A stretch of DNA of 64,000 bases from CAYTYZ01 sp964442385 (GTDB lineage Bacteria > Patescibacteriota > Microgenomatia > UBA12405). The stretch is from assembly GCA_964442385.1 (NCBI GenBank), contig CAYTYZ010000001.1, forward strand, positions 1-64,000, given 5' to 3'. Made by a program: the position numbers and the translations under genes. Positions 1-9,696 of the stretch are shown in pieces. Position 1 is the stretch's first letter, and every line of letters begins with the position of its first letter. The notes under the pieces were generated by a model. That model did not search any database. It was not told where the DNA came from and was given only the letters and a program-made list of their open reading frames with translations.

Positions 1-1337
1 GCAATCATAGTTGGCAACTCTTGTTCTTCCATATGACTACCATTAATTTTCATATAACCATCAAACACCACCATCGATCCACTTGCACGAAAGTCCAGTT
101 TACCCGACACCAAATCTATACTTGTTCTGGCTACTATGGCGTTTTCCGCCTGGCAAGACACTGCTCTTTTCCAAATTAGTTCATATAGTTTTCTTTCTTT
201 GGCATCCTTTAGGTTTTCCACTACCCTATCCATCTTGGTTGGACGGATAGCCTCGTGTGCTTCCTGGGCATTTTTAGATTTTGTAGCATAGTGCCTAACC
301 TTAGCAGGTACATATTTTTTACCATACTTATCGGCAATATAAGCTCTAATTGTATCCACTATCTGACTAGACAGAGCCGTAGAGTCTGTTCGGTGATAAC
401 TAATCCAACCTTTTTCATACAGTTTTTGAGCCACACTCATGGTTTGCTTTCCAGACCAACCAAATCTAGAGGCTGCAGTTTGTTGTAATTTTGATGTCGT
501 AAATGGTGGCAGTGGACTTTTTTGTACTTCTTTTTTCTCAACTTTGGCCACACTAAATTTATCATCTAATACATTGGTCAACTTTTCTACTTCCCGCCTG
601 TCAACTAGGTTTGTGGACCCATAGCTATACTCCCCATCAAACAATTTCATTTTAGTGCTGATTTCGACTGGTTTACCATCAACTGAGTGTAACTGAGCCT
701 TAAATTTCTGCCCATCTTTGTCTAGACCCACTTCTACCCTAAAAAACTTTTTTGATTCAAAAGCCTTAATCTCAGCTTCACGTTCACAAATTAGTCGTAC
801 TGCCACTGACTGAACCCTTCCAGCCGACAATCCACGTCTAACTTTTTTCCAAAGTACTGGCGATAGCTCATAACCCACCAGCCTATCCAGTACTCGTCTA
901 GCTTGTTGGGCATCTACCAGATCCATGTCTATTACCCTGGGTGATTTTAGAGCCTCCATAACTGCCTCTTTGGTAATTTCATGGAAAGACACTCTTTTAA
1001 CCTTATCAACAGCCGTCCCATCCAGTTTTTCCACTAAAATTGTAGCCATATGCCACGAAATTGCCTCTCCTTCCCGATCAGGGTCGGTTGCAAAAAAGAT
1101 TTCTTTAGCTTTTTTGGCTTCTTTCACCAGCTCTGCCACTAAAGAACTTTTTTCCTTATCTACCACATAAGTTGGTTCAAAGTTTGCCTTTGGATCTACT
1201 CCCATTTTAGATCTAGGTAGGTCCCGCAGATGCCCTACTGTTGCCACCACCTTAAACCCTTCACCTAAATATTTCCCAATTGTTTTAGCTTTGGTTGGCG
1301 ATTCCACGATCAGTAAGTTGTAAGACATATTTGCCAT
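1..1337 (-). CDS. topA: DNA topoisomerase I, 3' end beyond the window
   Basis: Type IA topoisomerase that relaxes negative supercoils by passing one strand through a transient 5'-phosphotyrosine break. About 445 N-terminal residues are visible. They begin MANMSYNLLIVESPTKAKTI, the start of the Toprim domain, followed by the acidic DPDREGEAISWH motif. The active-site tyrosine lies in ISYHRTDS. The C-terminus runs off the left edge. ATG at 1337 or in frame at 1328 can start it; neither has a clear Shine-Dalgarno sequence. It lies 28 bases after the PBP2 gene on the same strand, so it is probably cotranscribed with it. Family assignment is secure. Confidence 0.97.
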   Translation of the reverse strand, partial: MANMSYNLLIVESPTKAKTIGKYLGEGFKVVATVGHLRDLPRSKMGVDPKANFEPTYVVDKEKSSLVAELVKEAKKAKEIFFATDPDREGEAISWHMATILVEKLDGTAVDKVKRVSFHEITKEAVMEALKSPRVIDMDLVDAQQARRVLDRLVGYELSPVLWKKVRRGLSAGRVQSVAVRLICEREAEIKAFESKKFFRVEVGLDKDGQKFKAQLHSVDGKPVEISTKMKLFDGEYSYGSTNLVDRREVEKLTNVLDDKFSVAKVEKKEVQKSPLPPFTTSKLQQTAASRFGWSGKQTMSVAQKLYEKGWISYHRTDSTALSSQIVDTIRAYIADKYGKKYVPAKVRHYATKSKNAQEAHEAIRPTKMDRVVENLKDAKERKLYELIWKRAVSCQAENAIVARTSIDLVSGKLDFRASGSMVVFDGYMKINGSHMEEQELPTMI

Positions 1338-1365
1338 TGTCGACTATATTACCACACCCTGTCAA

Positions 1366-3009
1366 CTACTCACTTATTACTTTGCCATTTACCTTGCGGG
1401 GTACTATCGTATCTTTTTCGTCAAACCAGGCTTTTAAAAAGTCCCCAACTATGGGTGCCGCCACATCACTTCCCTCCCCTCCTCTTTCGATCATTACTGT
1501 AATAGCAATTTGTGGATCTACGACTGGTGCAAAAGCAGTCAGCCAAGCATGAGAGTCCGGACTTCCATCACCTAGCTGAGCTGTCCCAGTTTTGCAAGCA
1601 ATTTTAGTTTTAAAGTTAAACAGTGGCCAAGCCGTTCCGCCAGTGTTACACGCCTTTCTCATACCCTCTTGTAGTACTTTAATAGTGTCATAACTTACTG
1701 GCAACTTTTTACACTCATTAGGTGTGTCCCCCACTACGCTTGGTTTACACCACACCCCGTCGTTGGCTATTGTGGCTGTTGCCATATGTACCTGCAATGG
1801 CGTCACATCCACATCTCCCTGTCCTATGGCCATATGGTAAGTATTTCCTAAAAACCATTTTTCCTTTCTGGCTTTTAGCTTCCAATCAGGGTCAGGTATG
1901 GTCCCAGTCAGTTCCCCTGGAATTTCAATCCCGCTTTTAGCCCCATATCCAAATATGTCAGCCCATTTTTTAATAGCCACTGGCCCTAATTTTTCCCCCA
2001 ACCGATAAAAGAAAATATCGTTACTTCTTTGCAACCCCTTGTAAACATCAACAGCCCCATCTGTCATTCCACGCTTGGTCCACAGCCAATTTCTATATTC
2101 ATACTCGCCGACCTTAATACTTCCAGTATCTAAAAAAGTACTAGCACTGGTAATCGCTTTTTCTTCCAGTCCAGCGCTAGCCACCATCATTTTAAAAACA
2201 GACCCTGGGTGAAAATTTGCCCCTATGGCGCGGTTAAGCATTGGTGATGTGGCATTATCTGACAAATATTGTTTAATCTTTTGGTTATCAACTTGATAGG
2301 AAAAATCGTTAGGATCATATGCAGGACTAGAAGCCAGCACTAAAATTTTGCCTGTCTTAGGGTCACTTACAATAACTACCCCTTTTACACCCGATATCAT
2401 CTTGTAAGCTTTTTCTTGCCAAAAAGCATCCAAACTTAACTTCAAATCCTGTCCTCCTGTTGGCTCTACCCTACCCAAATCACGTATAAATTTTCCCTTA
2501 GCATCAACTTCCACCAGTCTCTTTCCATCCACTCCGCGTAAATAACAATCAAACCAATCTTCTACCCCAGCCCTACCTACAATTGATCTTTTATCAAGAT
2601 GTTTTGGACAACCAGCATTTGATACTTCGCTTGGCAGGGGCTTTGCCACATATCCGGTTACAAAACTCATCGAATTACCATAGGTATATTTTCTTTTCAG
2701 CTCATAACTTACTCCGGCTTCTTCCAGTCGTAGCCCCTGATAAACATCGGTTCCTTCGTACAGCACCCTCCCGTCACTAGTATGAAAATAATTATAAAGA
2801 CTTTGGGCCAATACTCGTCCCTTCCTATCTACTATTGTTCCCCGTGGCCCCAAAATTATACTTTCGTAAATCTGGTTATTGTTTGACAACCTACTATATT
2901 CACTATGGCGAACCAAAGACATTTCAGCAGTCTTGGCCAGCATTAAAAGTAAACTACAAACCACCACCAAATGCACCCCTGTATACCAATAATTTTTCCA
3001 TGTTCGCAT
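1366..3009 (-). CDS. mrdA: Penicillin-binding protein 2 (peptidoglycan DD-transpeptidase)
   Basis: Class B penicillin-binding protein that cross-links peptidoglycan during side-wall elongation, anchored in the membrane with its catalytic domain outside. A membrane anchor spans about residues 11-27. The dimerisation domain starts near GPRGTIVDRKGRVLA. Transpeptidase motifs are SVFK (270-273), SND (329-331) and KTG (473-475). The length of 547 is slightly short for PBP2. The gene lies five bases downstream of the mreB homologue, matching the usual MreB-PBP2 elongasome pairing. No rodA or mreC is seen in this window. Confidence 0.95.
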   Translation of the reverse strand: MRTWKNYWYTGVHLVVVCSLLLMLAKTAEMSLVRHSEYSRLSNNNQIYESIILGPRGTIVDRKGRVLAQSLYNYFHTSDGRVLYEGTDVYQGLRLEEAGVSYELKRKYTYGNSMSFVTGYVAKPLPSEVSNAGCPKHLDKRSIVGRAGVEDWFDCYLRGVDGKRLVEVDAKGKFIRDLGRVEPTGGQDLKLSLDAFWQEKAYKMISGVKGVVIVSDPKTGKILVLASSPAYDPNDFSYQVDNQKIKQYLSDNATSPMLNRAIGANFHPGSVFKMMVASAGLEEKAITSASTFLDTGSIKVGEYEYRNWLWTKRGMTDGAVDVYKGLQRSNDIFFYRLGEKLGPVAIKKWADIFGYGAKSGIEIPGELTGTIPDPDWKLKARKEKWFLGNTYHMAIGQGDVDVTPLQVHMATATIANDGVWCKPSVVGDTPNECKKLPVSYDTIKVLQEGMRKACNTGGTAWPLFNFKTKIACKTGTAQLGDGSPDSHAWLTAFAPVVDPQIAITVMIERGGEGSDVAAPIVGDFLKAWFDEKDTIVPRKVNGKVISE

Positions 3010-3014
3010 AATGC

Positions 3015-4010
3015 CTAGGTATACAAACTATATATTAAATCATAGCTAGGATTGTCCACTATTCTTATGGGTACTTTAAGTTCGTTTTCCAAAAACTTAT
3101 CCAACCCTACCAAATTTGCTCCGCCACCGCTAAGAGCCACTCCTTTTTGACTGATTTTATCAGCAAACCCTTCTGGGCTCTCATCAATCGCTTGCCTTAT
3201 TAGTCTAGCCAATTTGGCCATTTCCAGATTTAAAGCTTCCGCAATCTCACTTCGTTTTACATTAATAGCTTCTGGCAAACCCGTACCCAAATTTTTACCT
3301 TGCACCATTGCAGATTCCACATCTTCTTTTGCACAAAATGCCTGCTTTAACCTTTCTGCAGCCTTTTGACCTATAGCCACTCCATATCGCATTTTAGTAT
3401 AAAATTGAAGTGCGGAGTCGATATCCTTTCCTCCAAACTTACCAATCTTTTCATATATTAGGCCATCTTCTCCACACAGTCCCACTTGGGTTTTTCCATA
3501 GCCTATATCCACCACCAAAGTATCAATATTTTTTCTTACCTCGATAGCGTTTTTTAGTTCCACCGCCCCTGCTCCTGCCAAATACATAGCACTAACCAAA
3601 GCCCTTCTTTCAACCAACGACATTCCGCAAATTCCAACTATTATTCTTGGCTTTAGCAAATATGACCTAGAACTAGGCACCTCAGCAACAATGGAAAAAG
3701 CTTTTACCAATATTTGTACCAAGCTTTCTACATCTACCACCACCCCACCAACCACCGGAGCTATTACTTCTATGTGAGCAGGCTCTAGGTACTGCATTTT
3801 TCCAGCCCGATCTCCCCAAGCCACTACCTCTAGCTTACTCCGGCTGGGCACATTTACCCCAATCCATCTTTTTTGCCTAACCCTAGACAGTAAATTTGCC
3901 TCATCCACCACCACTCCTTTATCTGACAAAGCCATTTTTATCCGGCTTGAACCCACATCGACATAAATCGTTTGACGGAAAGTTGAAAAAATATTTGGAA
4001 TCTTAAGCAC
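3015..4010 (-). CDS. mreB: MreB-like actin, rod-shape determinant
   Basis: Bacterial actin homologue that positions cell-wall elongation enzymes at the inner membrane. The actin phosphate-1 loop is IYVDVGSSRIKM, phosphate-2 is VVDIGYGKTQVGL, and the C-terminal adenosine motif is VALSGGGANLVGL. TGLPEAINV also matches MreB. I place the start at GTG 4010, giving 331 residues that begin VLKIPNIFS like other MreB proteins. A TATACT box ends five bases before that codon, which suggests a leaderless mRNA. A TTG at 4025 is in frame but less likely. PilM or FtsA are possible alternatives, but the match to MreB is better along the whole length. Confidence 0.88.
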   Translation of the reverse strand: MLKIPNIFSTFRQTIYVDVGSSRIKMALSDKGVVVDEANLLSRVRQKRWIGVNVPSRSKLEVVAWGDRAGKMQYLEPAHIEVIAPVVGGVVVDVESLVQILVKAFSIVAEVPSSRSYLLKPRIIVGICGMSLVERRALVSAMYLAGAGAVELKNAIEVRKNIDTLVVDIGYGKTQVGLCGEDGLIYEKIGKFGGKDIDSALQFYTKMRYGVAIGQKAAERLKQAFCAKEDVESAMVQGKNLGTGLPEAINVKRSEIAEALNLEMAKLARLIRQAIDESPEGFADKISQKGVALSGGGANLVGLDKFLENELKVPIRIVDNPSYDLIYSLYT

Positions 4011-4027
4011 ATTACAGTATAACAACT

Positions 4028-4669
4028 CTATTTATCATCAGGGTGCAAATAGCTCCAGTCTGGTTTTTTCTGATCATTTCGATAGTCAGCCGTCAGATCG
4101 CCAACATAGTTCTTGGCTGGATCAATAATAGCCACCAACTCTCCTTTGGCATTATTTACTCTCACCCAGGCATGTCCACCCCTATCCCTTATCCCATTTT
4201 TATAAAATCCAAAAGATCCTTTCAACTTCCTTTCCGCATTTAACTTTTCAACAAGATATGCTGCTAAAAGCCCACCCTGTACACAATTTCCACCTCTATC
4301 AAAAAATTTGGTAAGAGAAATAAGTCCATCATTACTAACACCAAATTCATCTACAACCTCCTGCCTCCCATCCTCAGACATCGGAATTTTGACCCGACAA
4401 TATTCCAGAATCGAAACAAACAAATTTTTTTTCTGGTTTTGAGGCAATCGGGCAAAAGCCAGAAATTCATCATATGCCTCCCTCAGCTCCACATACTTAC
4501 TATCATCTACCACCACAGCCTCTCTAGGCCGTTCACCTATACATACGCCGCCATTTATTGCTGTATCATGTCCGATAATAGGTCTGCCACCAAACATACC
4601 GTCTATAATGCCTCTGTTATCCTTTCCCTTCTGTGTTTTTCCCCACTCTGCCATGCCTGCTTGTGTCAT
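4028..4669 (-). CDS. Transglutaminase-like cysteine protein
   Basis: A 213-residue protein with the spaced Cys-His-Asp triad of the transglutaminase-like fold: C129 in GGNCVQGGLLAAYLVE, H166 in GGHAWVRV and D183 in IIDPAKNY. Members of this superfamily act as transglutaminases, proteases or peptide hydrolases; the reaction here cannot be told. I see no signal peptide or membrane segment. It precedes mreB and PBP2 on the same strand, so a wall-related substrate is possible but only inferred. It is divergent from the gene at 4687, and a TAGAAT box on the minus strand (4678-4683) lies eight bases before its ATG. Confidence 0.7.
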   Translation of the reverse strand: MTQAGMAEWGKTQKGKDNRGIIDGMFGGRPIIGHDTAINGGVCIGERPREAVVVDDSKYVELREAYDEFLAFARLPQNQKKNLFVSILEYCRVKIPMSEDGRQEVVDEFGVSNDGLISLTKFFDRGGNCVQGGLLAAYLVEKLNAERKLKGSFGFYKNGIRDRGGHAWVRVNNAKGELVAIIDPAKNYVGDLTADYRNDQKKPDWSYLHPDDK

Positions 4670-4670
4670 A

Positions 4671-4683
4671 TATAATAATTCTA
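4671..4683. promoter_or_regulatory. Overlapping divergent -10 boxes
   Basis: On the plus strand TATAAT (4671-4676) lies ten bases before the ATG at 4687. On the minus strand TAGAAT (4678-4683) lies eight bases before the ATG at 4669. The two genes are only 17 bases apart, so both mRNAs would be leaderless or nearly so. Confidence 0.5.
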
Positions 4684-4686
4684 CTC

Positions 4687-5889
4687 ATGATTAGAAAACT
4701 ATACTATATTTTGTTTTTTCTCACCCCTCTATTAGTCTCCAGTGCCTCATCTGAGCTTTTTGAACTGCCCAAAATGTATATTATCTATGCCCTTACCGGG
4801 CTAATAACCGGAGCACATCTAATCAATTTTTTTAACCAAAAAAAACCATTCTTTACTCCCAGTCCCATTTTTCTGCCCGTTTTACTATTTTTGGGCTCAC
4901 AATTTCTGTCCTTTTTATTTTCAGTCGACCAGTTTACTAGTTTTTATGGCTATTACGGCCGGTTTGACGGAGGCCTACTGTCAACTATATGTTTTAGCCT
5001 GCTAGTTTTAATTTACCCCTCCTATGCCAACCACCCCACCAGTAAAACTATTATCAAGTTATCTATTTTTGCCGGATTTTTGGTTAGTTTATACGCCATA
5101 GCCCAACATTTTGGTATCGATGCCCACATTTGGCAGCAGGATGTCCAAGCTCGGGTTTTTTCCACCTTGGGACAACCCAACTGGCTGGCAGCCTACATGT
5201 GCATTTTAGTTCCCCTAACCTTTTTAGTAATAAAGTCCCCCCTACCTCTTACTCTACTTTTATCCACCCAACTTGTAACTATTTTGTTTACCAAGTCCCA
5301 ATCCGGGCTTCTTGCCTGTGGACTATCACTATTAATAATTTTATTATCCAACATTAAAAAACCTAGCTATTGGATATTGCTTATTGGTTATGGCTTATTG
5401 ATTATTCTTATTCCCAATCCCATCCAAGACAAACTCCTATCTTTTGGCAAAGCATCTCAACCCATAGTCAAACCAGAAACTGGCGAGGTTTTAAATATCA
5501 CCCCCAGTGGTGATATTCGCAATATTGTTTGGAAAGGAGCCCTAGATATTGTTCGCGCTCACCCCCTACTTGGCACCGGTCCAGAAACCTTTGCTCAGTC
5601 CTATTATTTGGTTCGCCCCAGAATCCACAATGACACTTCTGAGTGGAATTTTCTCTACAACAAAGCCCACAACGAATACCTTAATATTGCCGCCAATACC
5701 GGCCTAATTGGATTTCTGGCTTACCTGGTATTTATTGTTTCTAGCTTGACTATTTTTCTTCACAAGAAATCTATTCTAATCTTGGCTTCTTTTGCTAGCA
5801 TTTTGGTTACCAATTATTTCGGCTTTAGTATCAGCCTGATTTCACTTTACTTTTTCTTCCTTCCTCTACTGTGGCACGAAAATTCCTAA
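4687..5889 (+). CDS. O-antigen ligase/polymerase-like membrane protein (Wzy_C)
   Basis: A polytopic protein of 400 residues with about ten hydrophobic segments. The conserved Wzy_C region contains TLGQPNWLAAYM, a segment DIVRAHPLLGTGPETF and the signature KAHNEYLNIAANTGLIGF. Family members polymerise or transfer glycan chains on the outer face of the cytoplasmic membrane, including O-antigen ligases and O-glycosylases. The exact glycan cannot be read from sequence. ATG at 4687 is preferred over an upstream in-frame codon because the latter overlaps the opposite-strand gene. The TPR gene starts inside its last 19 bases, suggesting translational coupling. Confidence 0.88.
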   Translation: MIRKLYYILFFLTPLLVSSASSELFELPKMYIIYALTGLITGAHLINFFNQKKPFFTPSPIFLPVLLFLGSQFLSFLFSVDQFTSFYGYYGRFDGGLLSTICFSLLVLIYPSYANHPTSKTIIKLSIFAGFLVSLYAIAQHFGIDAHIWQQDVQARVFSTLGQPNWLAAYMCILVPLTFLVIKSPLPLTLLLSTQLVTILFTKSQSGLLACGLSLLIILLSNIKKPSYWILLIGYGLLIILIPNPIQDKLLSFGKASQPIVKPETGEVLNITPSGDIRNIVWKGALDIVRAHPLLGTGPETFAQSYYLVRPRIHNDTSEWNFLYNKAHNEYLNIAANTGLIGFLAYLVFIVSSLTIFLHKKSILILASFASILVTNYFGFSISLISLYFFFLPLLWHENS

Positions 5890-6478
5890 CTTTTCTAGTT
5901 TTATTGCTAATTGGATATTGGTTGTTGGATATTTTTAGAATGTATTTTGCCGATCTTCTTTACAAACATTCTCAGTCTACCAGTAACTTTCAAAGTGCCA
6001 AAGCTGCCAAAAGCCTTTTTCCGGATAATCCTTTTATCCTAATGCAAGCCGCCAAGCTGGCAGCTAACAATAACTTGCCCCGCGAGGCCGTTGCCTGGTC
6101 CAAGCAAGCTATAAATACTTCACCTGGAGAAATTAATTTCTACAAACTACAATCACAAATATTTACTACTCTAGCAATTACCAAACCCATCTATTTGGAC
6201 AATGCCATTCAGTCTCTTTTAGACGCCCAGTTCCGTGCCCCCACTGATCCAGTCATTCCCTACCAACTAGGCAATCTTTATTCGGCTGGTGGCAAGATAG
6301 CCCTAGCTGAATCTAACTATAAAAAGGCCATAGAACTTCGTCCCAATTATGATCTTGCTATGTTAAAGTTAGCTAGCCTTTATGTTGAATATAAAAAGTA
6401 TCCAGAAGCCAAGATACTTGTGGATTCCGCCATCAAAATCAATCCGCTAAATAAAGGCAAAGTCCTTATCCCTGACTT
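5871..6478 (+). CDS. TPR-repeat protein, cut by an assembly gap
   Basis: Starts at GTG 5871, overlapping the end of the Wzy_C gene. A membrane anchor (FLTFLVLLLIGYWLL) is followed by tetratricopeptide helices; the clearest repeat runs PVIPYQLGNLYSAGGKIA and then SNYKKAIELRPN. Membrane-bound TPR proteins next to Wzy-type ligases often serve in glycan or glycoprotein assembly, so a partner role is likely but inferred. About 202 residues are visible before the 100-N gap at 6479. The reading frame beyond the gap belongs to the opposite-strand pncA gene and must not be joined to this one. Confidence 0.8.
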
Positions 6479-6578
6479 NNNNNNNNNNNNNNNNNNNNNN
6501 NNNNNNNNNNNNNNNNNNNNNNNNNNNNNNNNNNNNNNNNNNNNNNNNNNNNNNNNNNNNNNNNNNNNNNNNNNNNNN
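6479..6578. other. Scaffold gap, 100 N
   Basis: A run of exactly 100 N, a conventional length for a gap of unknown size. It hides the 3' ends of the convergent TPR and pncA genes. Confidence 0.99.
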
Positions 6579-7123
6579 GCCCCAGCCCTTTGCATTTCCC
6601 GAATAGCGTTTTTTCCATCCTCTGCTTTTAGATTTACTGCTTTAATAGCGTCTAGTGGTACTCGAACTCGAAACCCTAATTCCAAGGCATCCAATATCGT
6701 AGCTTTTACGCAATAATCAGTGGCTAGTCCACAAATTACTAGGTCAGTTATATCAGCCCTGTGTAACTCCTCAGATAATATTCTACCCTCCTGGCTTCTA
6801 CCTTCAAAAGCGGAATAACCATCGTCTCTGTTTTCTACTCCTTTAGTTATAACCCTAGCTGAAGATAAGTCTAGATCTTTATGAAACTGGGCTCCAACTG
6901 TATCTTTTATACAATGAACTGGCCACTTTCCAGGCCCCATATGTACCGTATTTTCCAGGTTATGCCAATCTCTCGAGGCAAATATTATTCCATTTTGTCT
7001 TCTAAACATAGCCACTAGTTTATTAACTGGCTCCATAATTTTATCCCCATCTTTTACCGCCAGACTCCCTCCGGGACAAAAATCATTCTGTGGATCTACA
7101 ATTATTAGTGCTTCTTTAGTCAT
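6579..7123 (-). CDS. pncA: Nicotinamidase, C-terminus lost in gap
   Basis: Hydrolyses nicotinamide to nicotinate and ammonia, the entry step of deamidated NAD salvage. The catalytic triad is present: D10 in LIIVDPQNDF, K94 in VITKGVE and C138 in ATDYCVKA. Metal ligands are D52 and H54 (SRDWH) and H61. About 181 residues are visible and the C-terminus is in the N run. It has a good Shine-Dalgarno AGGAGG five bases before ATG. The preceding gene overlaps it by eight bases, so it is the last gene of the NAD operon. Confidence 0.95.
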
Positions 7124-8060
7124 TTTTCCTCCTATTTGAATTTATAAAATTTTTATAGTCAATAATAATTTGCTCGTGGTCAAATGCCAATGGTGGCAAT
7201 TTAGTTTCAAGAGAATAAACACCAATATCTACAGCATCGTCTCCTGCTTTCAACTTTCCCTCCTTCACCTCCTGGTAAAAAACACTTGTCACATAATGTC
7301 CCCGCAAGTCTCTACTTGGACTTGAATACTGGCGAAATTGATTTTGTGAAGTCAAGGAAATATCCAGATTAGTTTCTTCTTTGCATTCCCTAGCAGCTGC
7401 CTCTTCCAAAGTTTCCAAGCCATAATTTAAATGCCCTCCAGGCAAAGCCCATTTTAAGGAGTTACTATCCCCTTCTCTTTTTTTTCTTTGTATCAACACA
7501 ATTCCTTTATTTTTATAATTTATAATAATATCAGCAGTTACGCACGGATTAATGGTTCTATTTTTAAACAAACGTAGCTGCGCTAGTATCTCTTTGGGAA
7601 CCAAGTCACTTATGTCTTCCCCCTTGGCTATAGCCTTTCGAATATTTGTTGCTGTTATTCCCAAAGTAAGCTCTGATCTATTTACTTTTATACCAGCACC
7701 CTTGGCGATTTCTTCAACTTCAGGGTTATTAGTATAAATAATATCAAAGGGTTCTTTGGCAGCTAGCTTTACCAGATCTAGCCAAAGTTTCGGTTGGTTT
7801 ACATCTTGAACACCAAAAATTTTAAACGGTTTTTTTAATCTAGCTTTCAAAACTTGTCCAATCATTGCTTCCCTCTCCCTAAAGCTAAAGGGGTTAGTAA
7901 AACTGTTAGCCTCTTGAGCCGAACCTATTCCGACCAATATGCGAGCAATCGACTCATCCTTTTCCATGCGATTTATTACAGACAAGTGGCCCAAGTGAAA
8001 TGGTTGAAATCTCCCTATAAACACACCCGTTTTTTTGTTCATTTTATTGTTTAAATTCAT
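7116..8060 (-). CDS. Bifunctional NMN adenylyltransferase / Nudix hydrolase
   Basis: Two fused domains in 314 residues. Residues 10-165 form an archaeal NadM-type nucleotidyltransferase with GRFQPFHLGH (16-25) and ITATNIRKAI; it would join ATP and (nicotinate) mononucleotide to make NAD or its deamido form. Residues 170-310 form a Nudix domain with a box at about 208-231, PGGHLNYGLETLEEAAAREC. That box has one extra residue before its first Glu and Asn in place of the last Gly, so activity is uncertain. Known fusions of this type cleave ADP-ribose. The gene overlaps nadE by 17 bases and pncA by eight. Confidence 0.92.
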   Translation of the reverse strand: MNLNNKMNKKTGVFIGRFQPFHLGHLSVINRMEKDESIARILVGIGSAQEANSFTNPFSFREREAMIGQVLKARLKKPFKIFGVQDVNQPKLWLDLVKLAAKEPFDIIYTNNPEVEEIAKGAGIKVNRSELTLGITATNIRKAIAKGEDISDLVPKEILAQLRLFKNRTINPCVTADIIINYKNKGIVLIQRKKREGDSNSLKWALPGGHLNYGLETLEEAAARECKEETNLDISLTSQNQFRQYSSPSRDLRGHYVTSVFYQEVKEGKLKAGDDAVDIGVYSLETKLPPLAFDHEQIIIDYKNFINSNRRKND

Positions 8061-9696
8061 AATTAAGCGGAATTCTACGACCTACCCCAAAAGACTTTTG
8101 CGACACCTTAATCCCAGGAGGAGCTTGTCTTCTTTTATGCTCATTATTCTTGATTAATTTCCAGTACTTTTCAACCAAATCAATGGAGTAATCTCTGGCT
8201 ACTTTTTCAATAGTCTCACCTTTTTCTACCAACCTGTTTACGATAGGTACTATTACTTTATAATTTGCCCCCAGACTATTTTCATCAGTCTGGTTTGCAC
8301 TGAGTTCAGCCGAAGGTGGTTTGGAAATAGAACTTTTTGGTATTATTTCTTTTTTAGCTTTTTTATTGATATACCTTGCCAGTTTATATACCCACAGCTT
8401 ATCCACGTCGGCAATAGCTGCCAGTCCTCCAGCCATATCTCCATACAAAGTACAGTATCCCAGAGCCATTTCAGTTTTGTTTCCTGTACTAATTACCATC
8501 CCACCATATTGATTGGCATAAGCCATCAGATATAATCCCCTAATTCTGGCCTGAATATTCTGATTTGTAATATCACCAACCCCACCTTCAAACTTTTCCG
8601 CCAATACCTCCTCAATACTTTTATGTGGAGCACTCACAGGTAAGCTAACTAGCTTAATATTTAAATTGTCAGCCAACATAAGAGCATCAGTTTTGCTACC
8701 CTGGCTAGACACCATGGAGGGCATACTAAGTCCAGTCACATTTTCACTTCCCAATGCCTCTACAGCTAGTGCAGCCACCAAAGCAGAGTCAATTCCGCCA
8801 GAAAGCCCAATATAGGCTTTCTTAAATCCTGCTTGTCGAAAATAATCTCTTATCCCAAGTATCAAGGCTTGATAAAGTTGGTCTACCAATATAAGCCCAG
8901 CTTGCCTAGCATTACTCGAAATATTTTTTACCTGTAAATCCACATAAAAATTATCTTCACAAAATGCTTTTCCCGTACCAACGATTTGACCATTTTTCCC
9001 AACTACGACACTTTGCCCATCAAACACCAACTGCCCGTCATAACCATCATAAGAACCAACTAGATTTACGTAAACGAAGTTAACCCCCAGCCTTTTTACT
9101 GCTTTTTTAATTAATTTTTCCCTGACCTTGGCTTTACCAACATAAAAAGGCGAAGCCGACAGGTTTATTATCAACTCGGCACCCATTCTGGCAAGCTCAT
9201 CTGTGACTTTCAAGGCATAGTTTTCATCCCACAAATCCTCACAAATCTCTACCCCAAATTTTGTCCCCATACACTCGTATATTTGACGTTTTTCCCTGGT
9301 TTGAAAATATCTATTTTCATAAAATACATCATAATCTGGAAGCAGGCTTTTATTTTCTACCCCCATGAGCTTCCCATTTTGAATTATGGCGGCACTGTTA
9401 AACCTGATAGGTTGTCCATCTGGTCCCTTCTTTTTCAAATCACTATCAACAAAGCCCACTATGGCAGTAATATTTTTTGTATATGGTGCAATCAAATCCA
9501 GAGCTTTTATATTTTTCTTAATAAAATCACTAAAACCAAGAAGATCCATTGAAGCATATCCAGGGATAGTCAGTTCTGGAAAAACAACCATATTAGCCCC
9601 ATTACCTTGTGCAATTTTTATACTATCAATAATTTTTTTTGTATTTTTTTCAATACTCCCTGGGTCTGTACTTATTTGAGCAATTTCAATTTTCAT
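8044..9696 (-). CDS. nadE: Glutamine-dependent NAD+ synthetase
   Basis: Amidates nicotinate adenine dinucleotide to NAD using glutamine. Residues 1-260 form the nitrilase-like glutaminase domain with the triad E41, K116 and C152 (GVEICEDLW). The C-terminal synthetase has the ATP P-loop SGGIDS at about 299-304. At 550 residues it is the normal two-domain form, so it does not need a separate ammonia source. It overlaps the pncB stop by four bases (ATGA) and is followed without a gap by the adenylyltransferase. Confidence 0.97.
   Translation of the reverse strand: MKIEIAQISTDPGSIEKNTKKIIDSIKIAQGNGANMVVFPELTIPGYASMDLLGFSDFIKKNIKALDLIAPYTKNITAIVGFVDSDLKKKGPDGQPIRFNSAAIIQNGKLMGVENKSLLPDYDVFYENRYFQTREKRQIYECMGTKFGVEICEDLWDENYALKVTDELARMGAELIINLSASPFYVGKAKVREKLIKKAVKRLGVNFVYVNLVGSYDGYDGQLVFDGQSVVVGKNGQIVGTGKAFCEDNFYVDLQVKNISSNARQAGLILVDQLYQALILGIRDYFRQAGFKKAYIGLSGGIDSALVAALAVEALGSENVTGLSMPSMVSSQGSKTDALMLADNLNIKLVSLPVSAPHKSIEEVLAEKFEGGVGDITNQNIQARIRGLYLMAYANQYGGMVISTGNKTEMALGYCTLYGDMAGGLAAIADVDKLWVYKLARYINKKAKKEIIPKSSISKPPSAELSANQTDENSLGANYKVIVPIVNRLVEKGETIEKVARDYSIDLVEKYWKLIKNNEHKRRQAPPGIKVSQKSFGVGRRIPLNYEFKQ

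Noticed and set aside
6380..6716. Frames that cross the 100-N gap on both strands
   Set aside because: The N run has unknown length, and the translations beyond it belong to the complement of the TPR or pncA genes.
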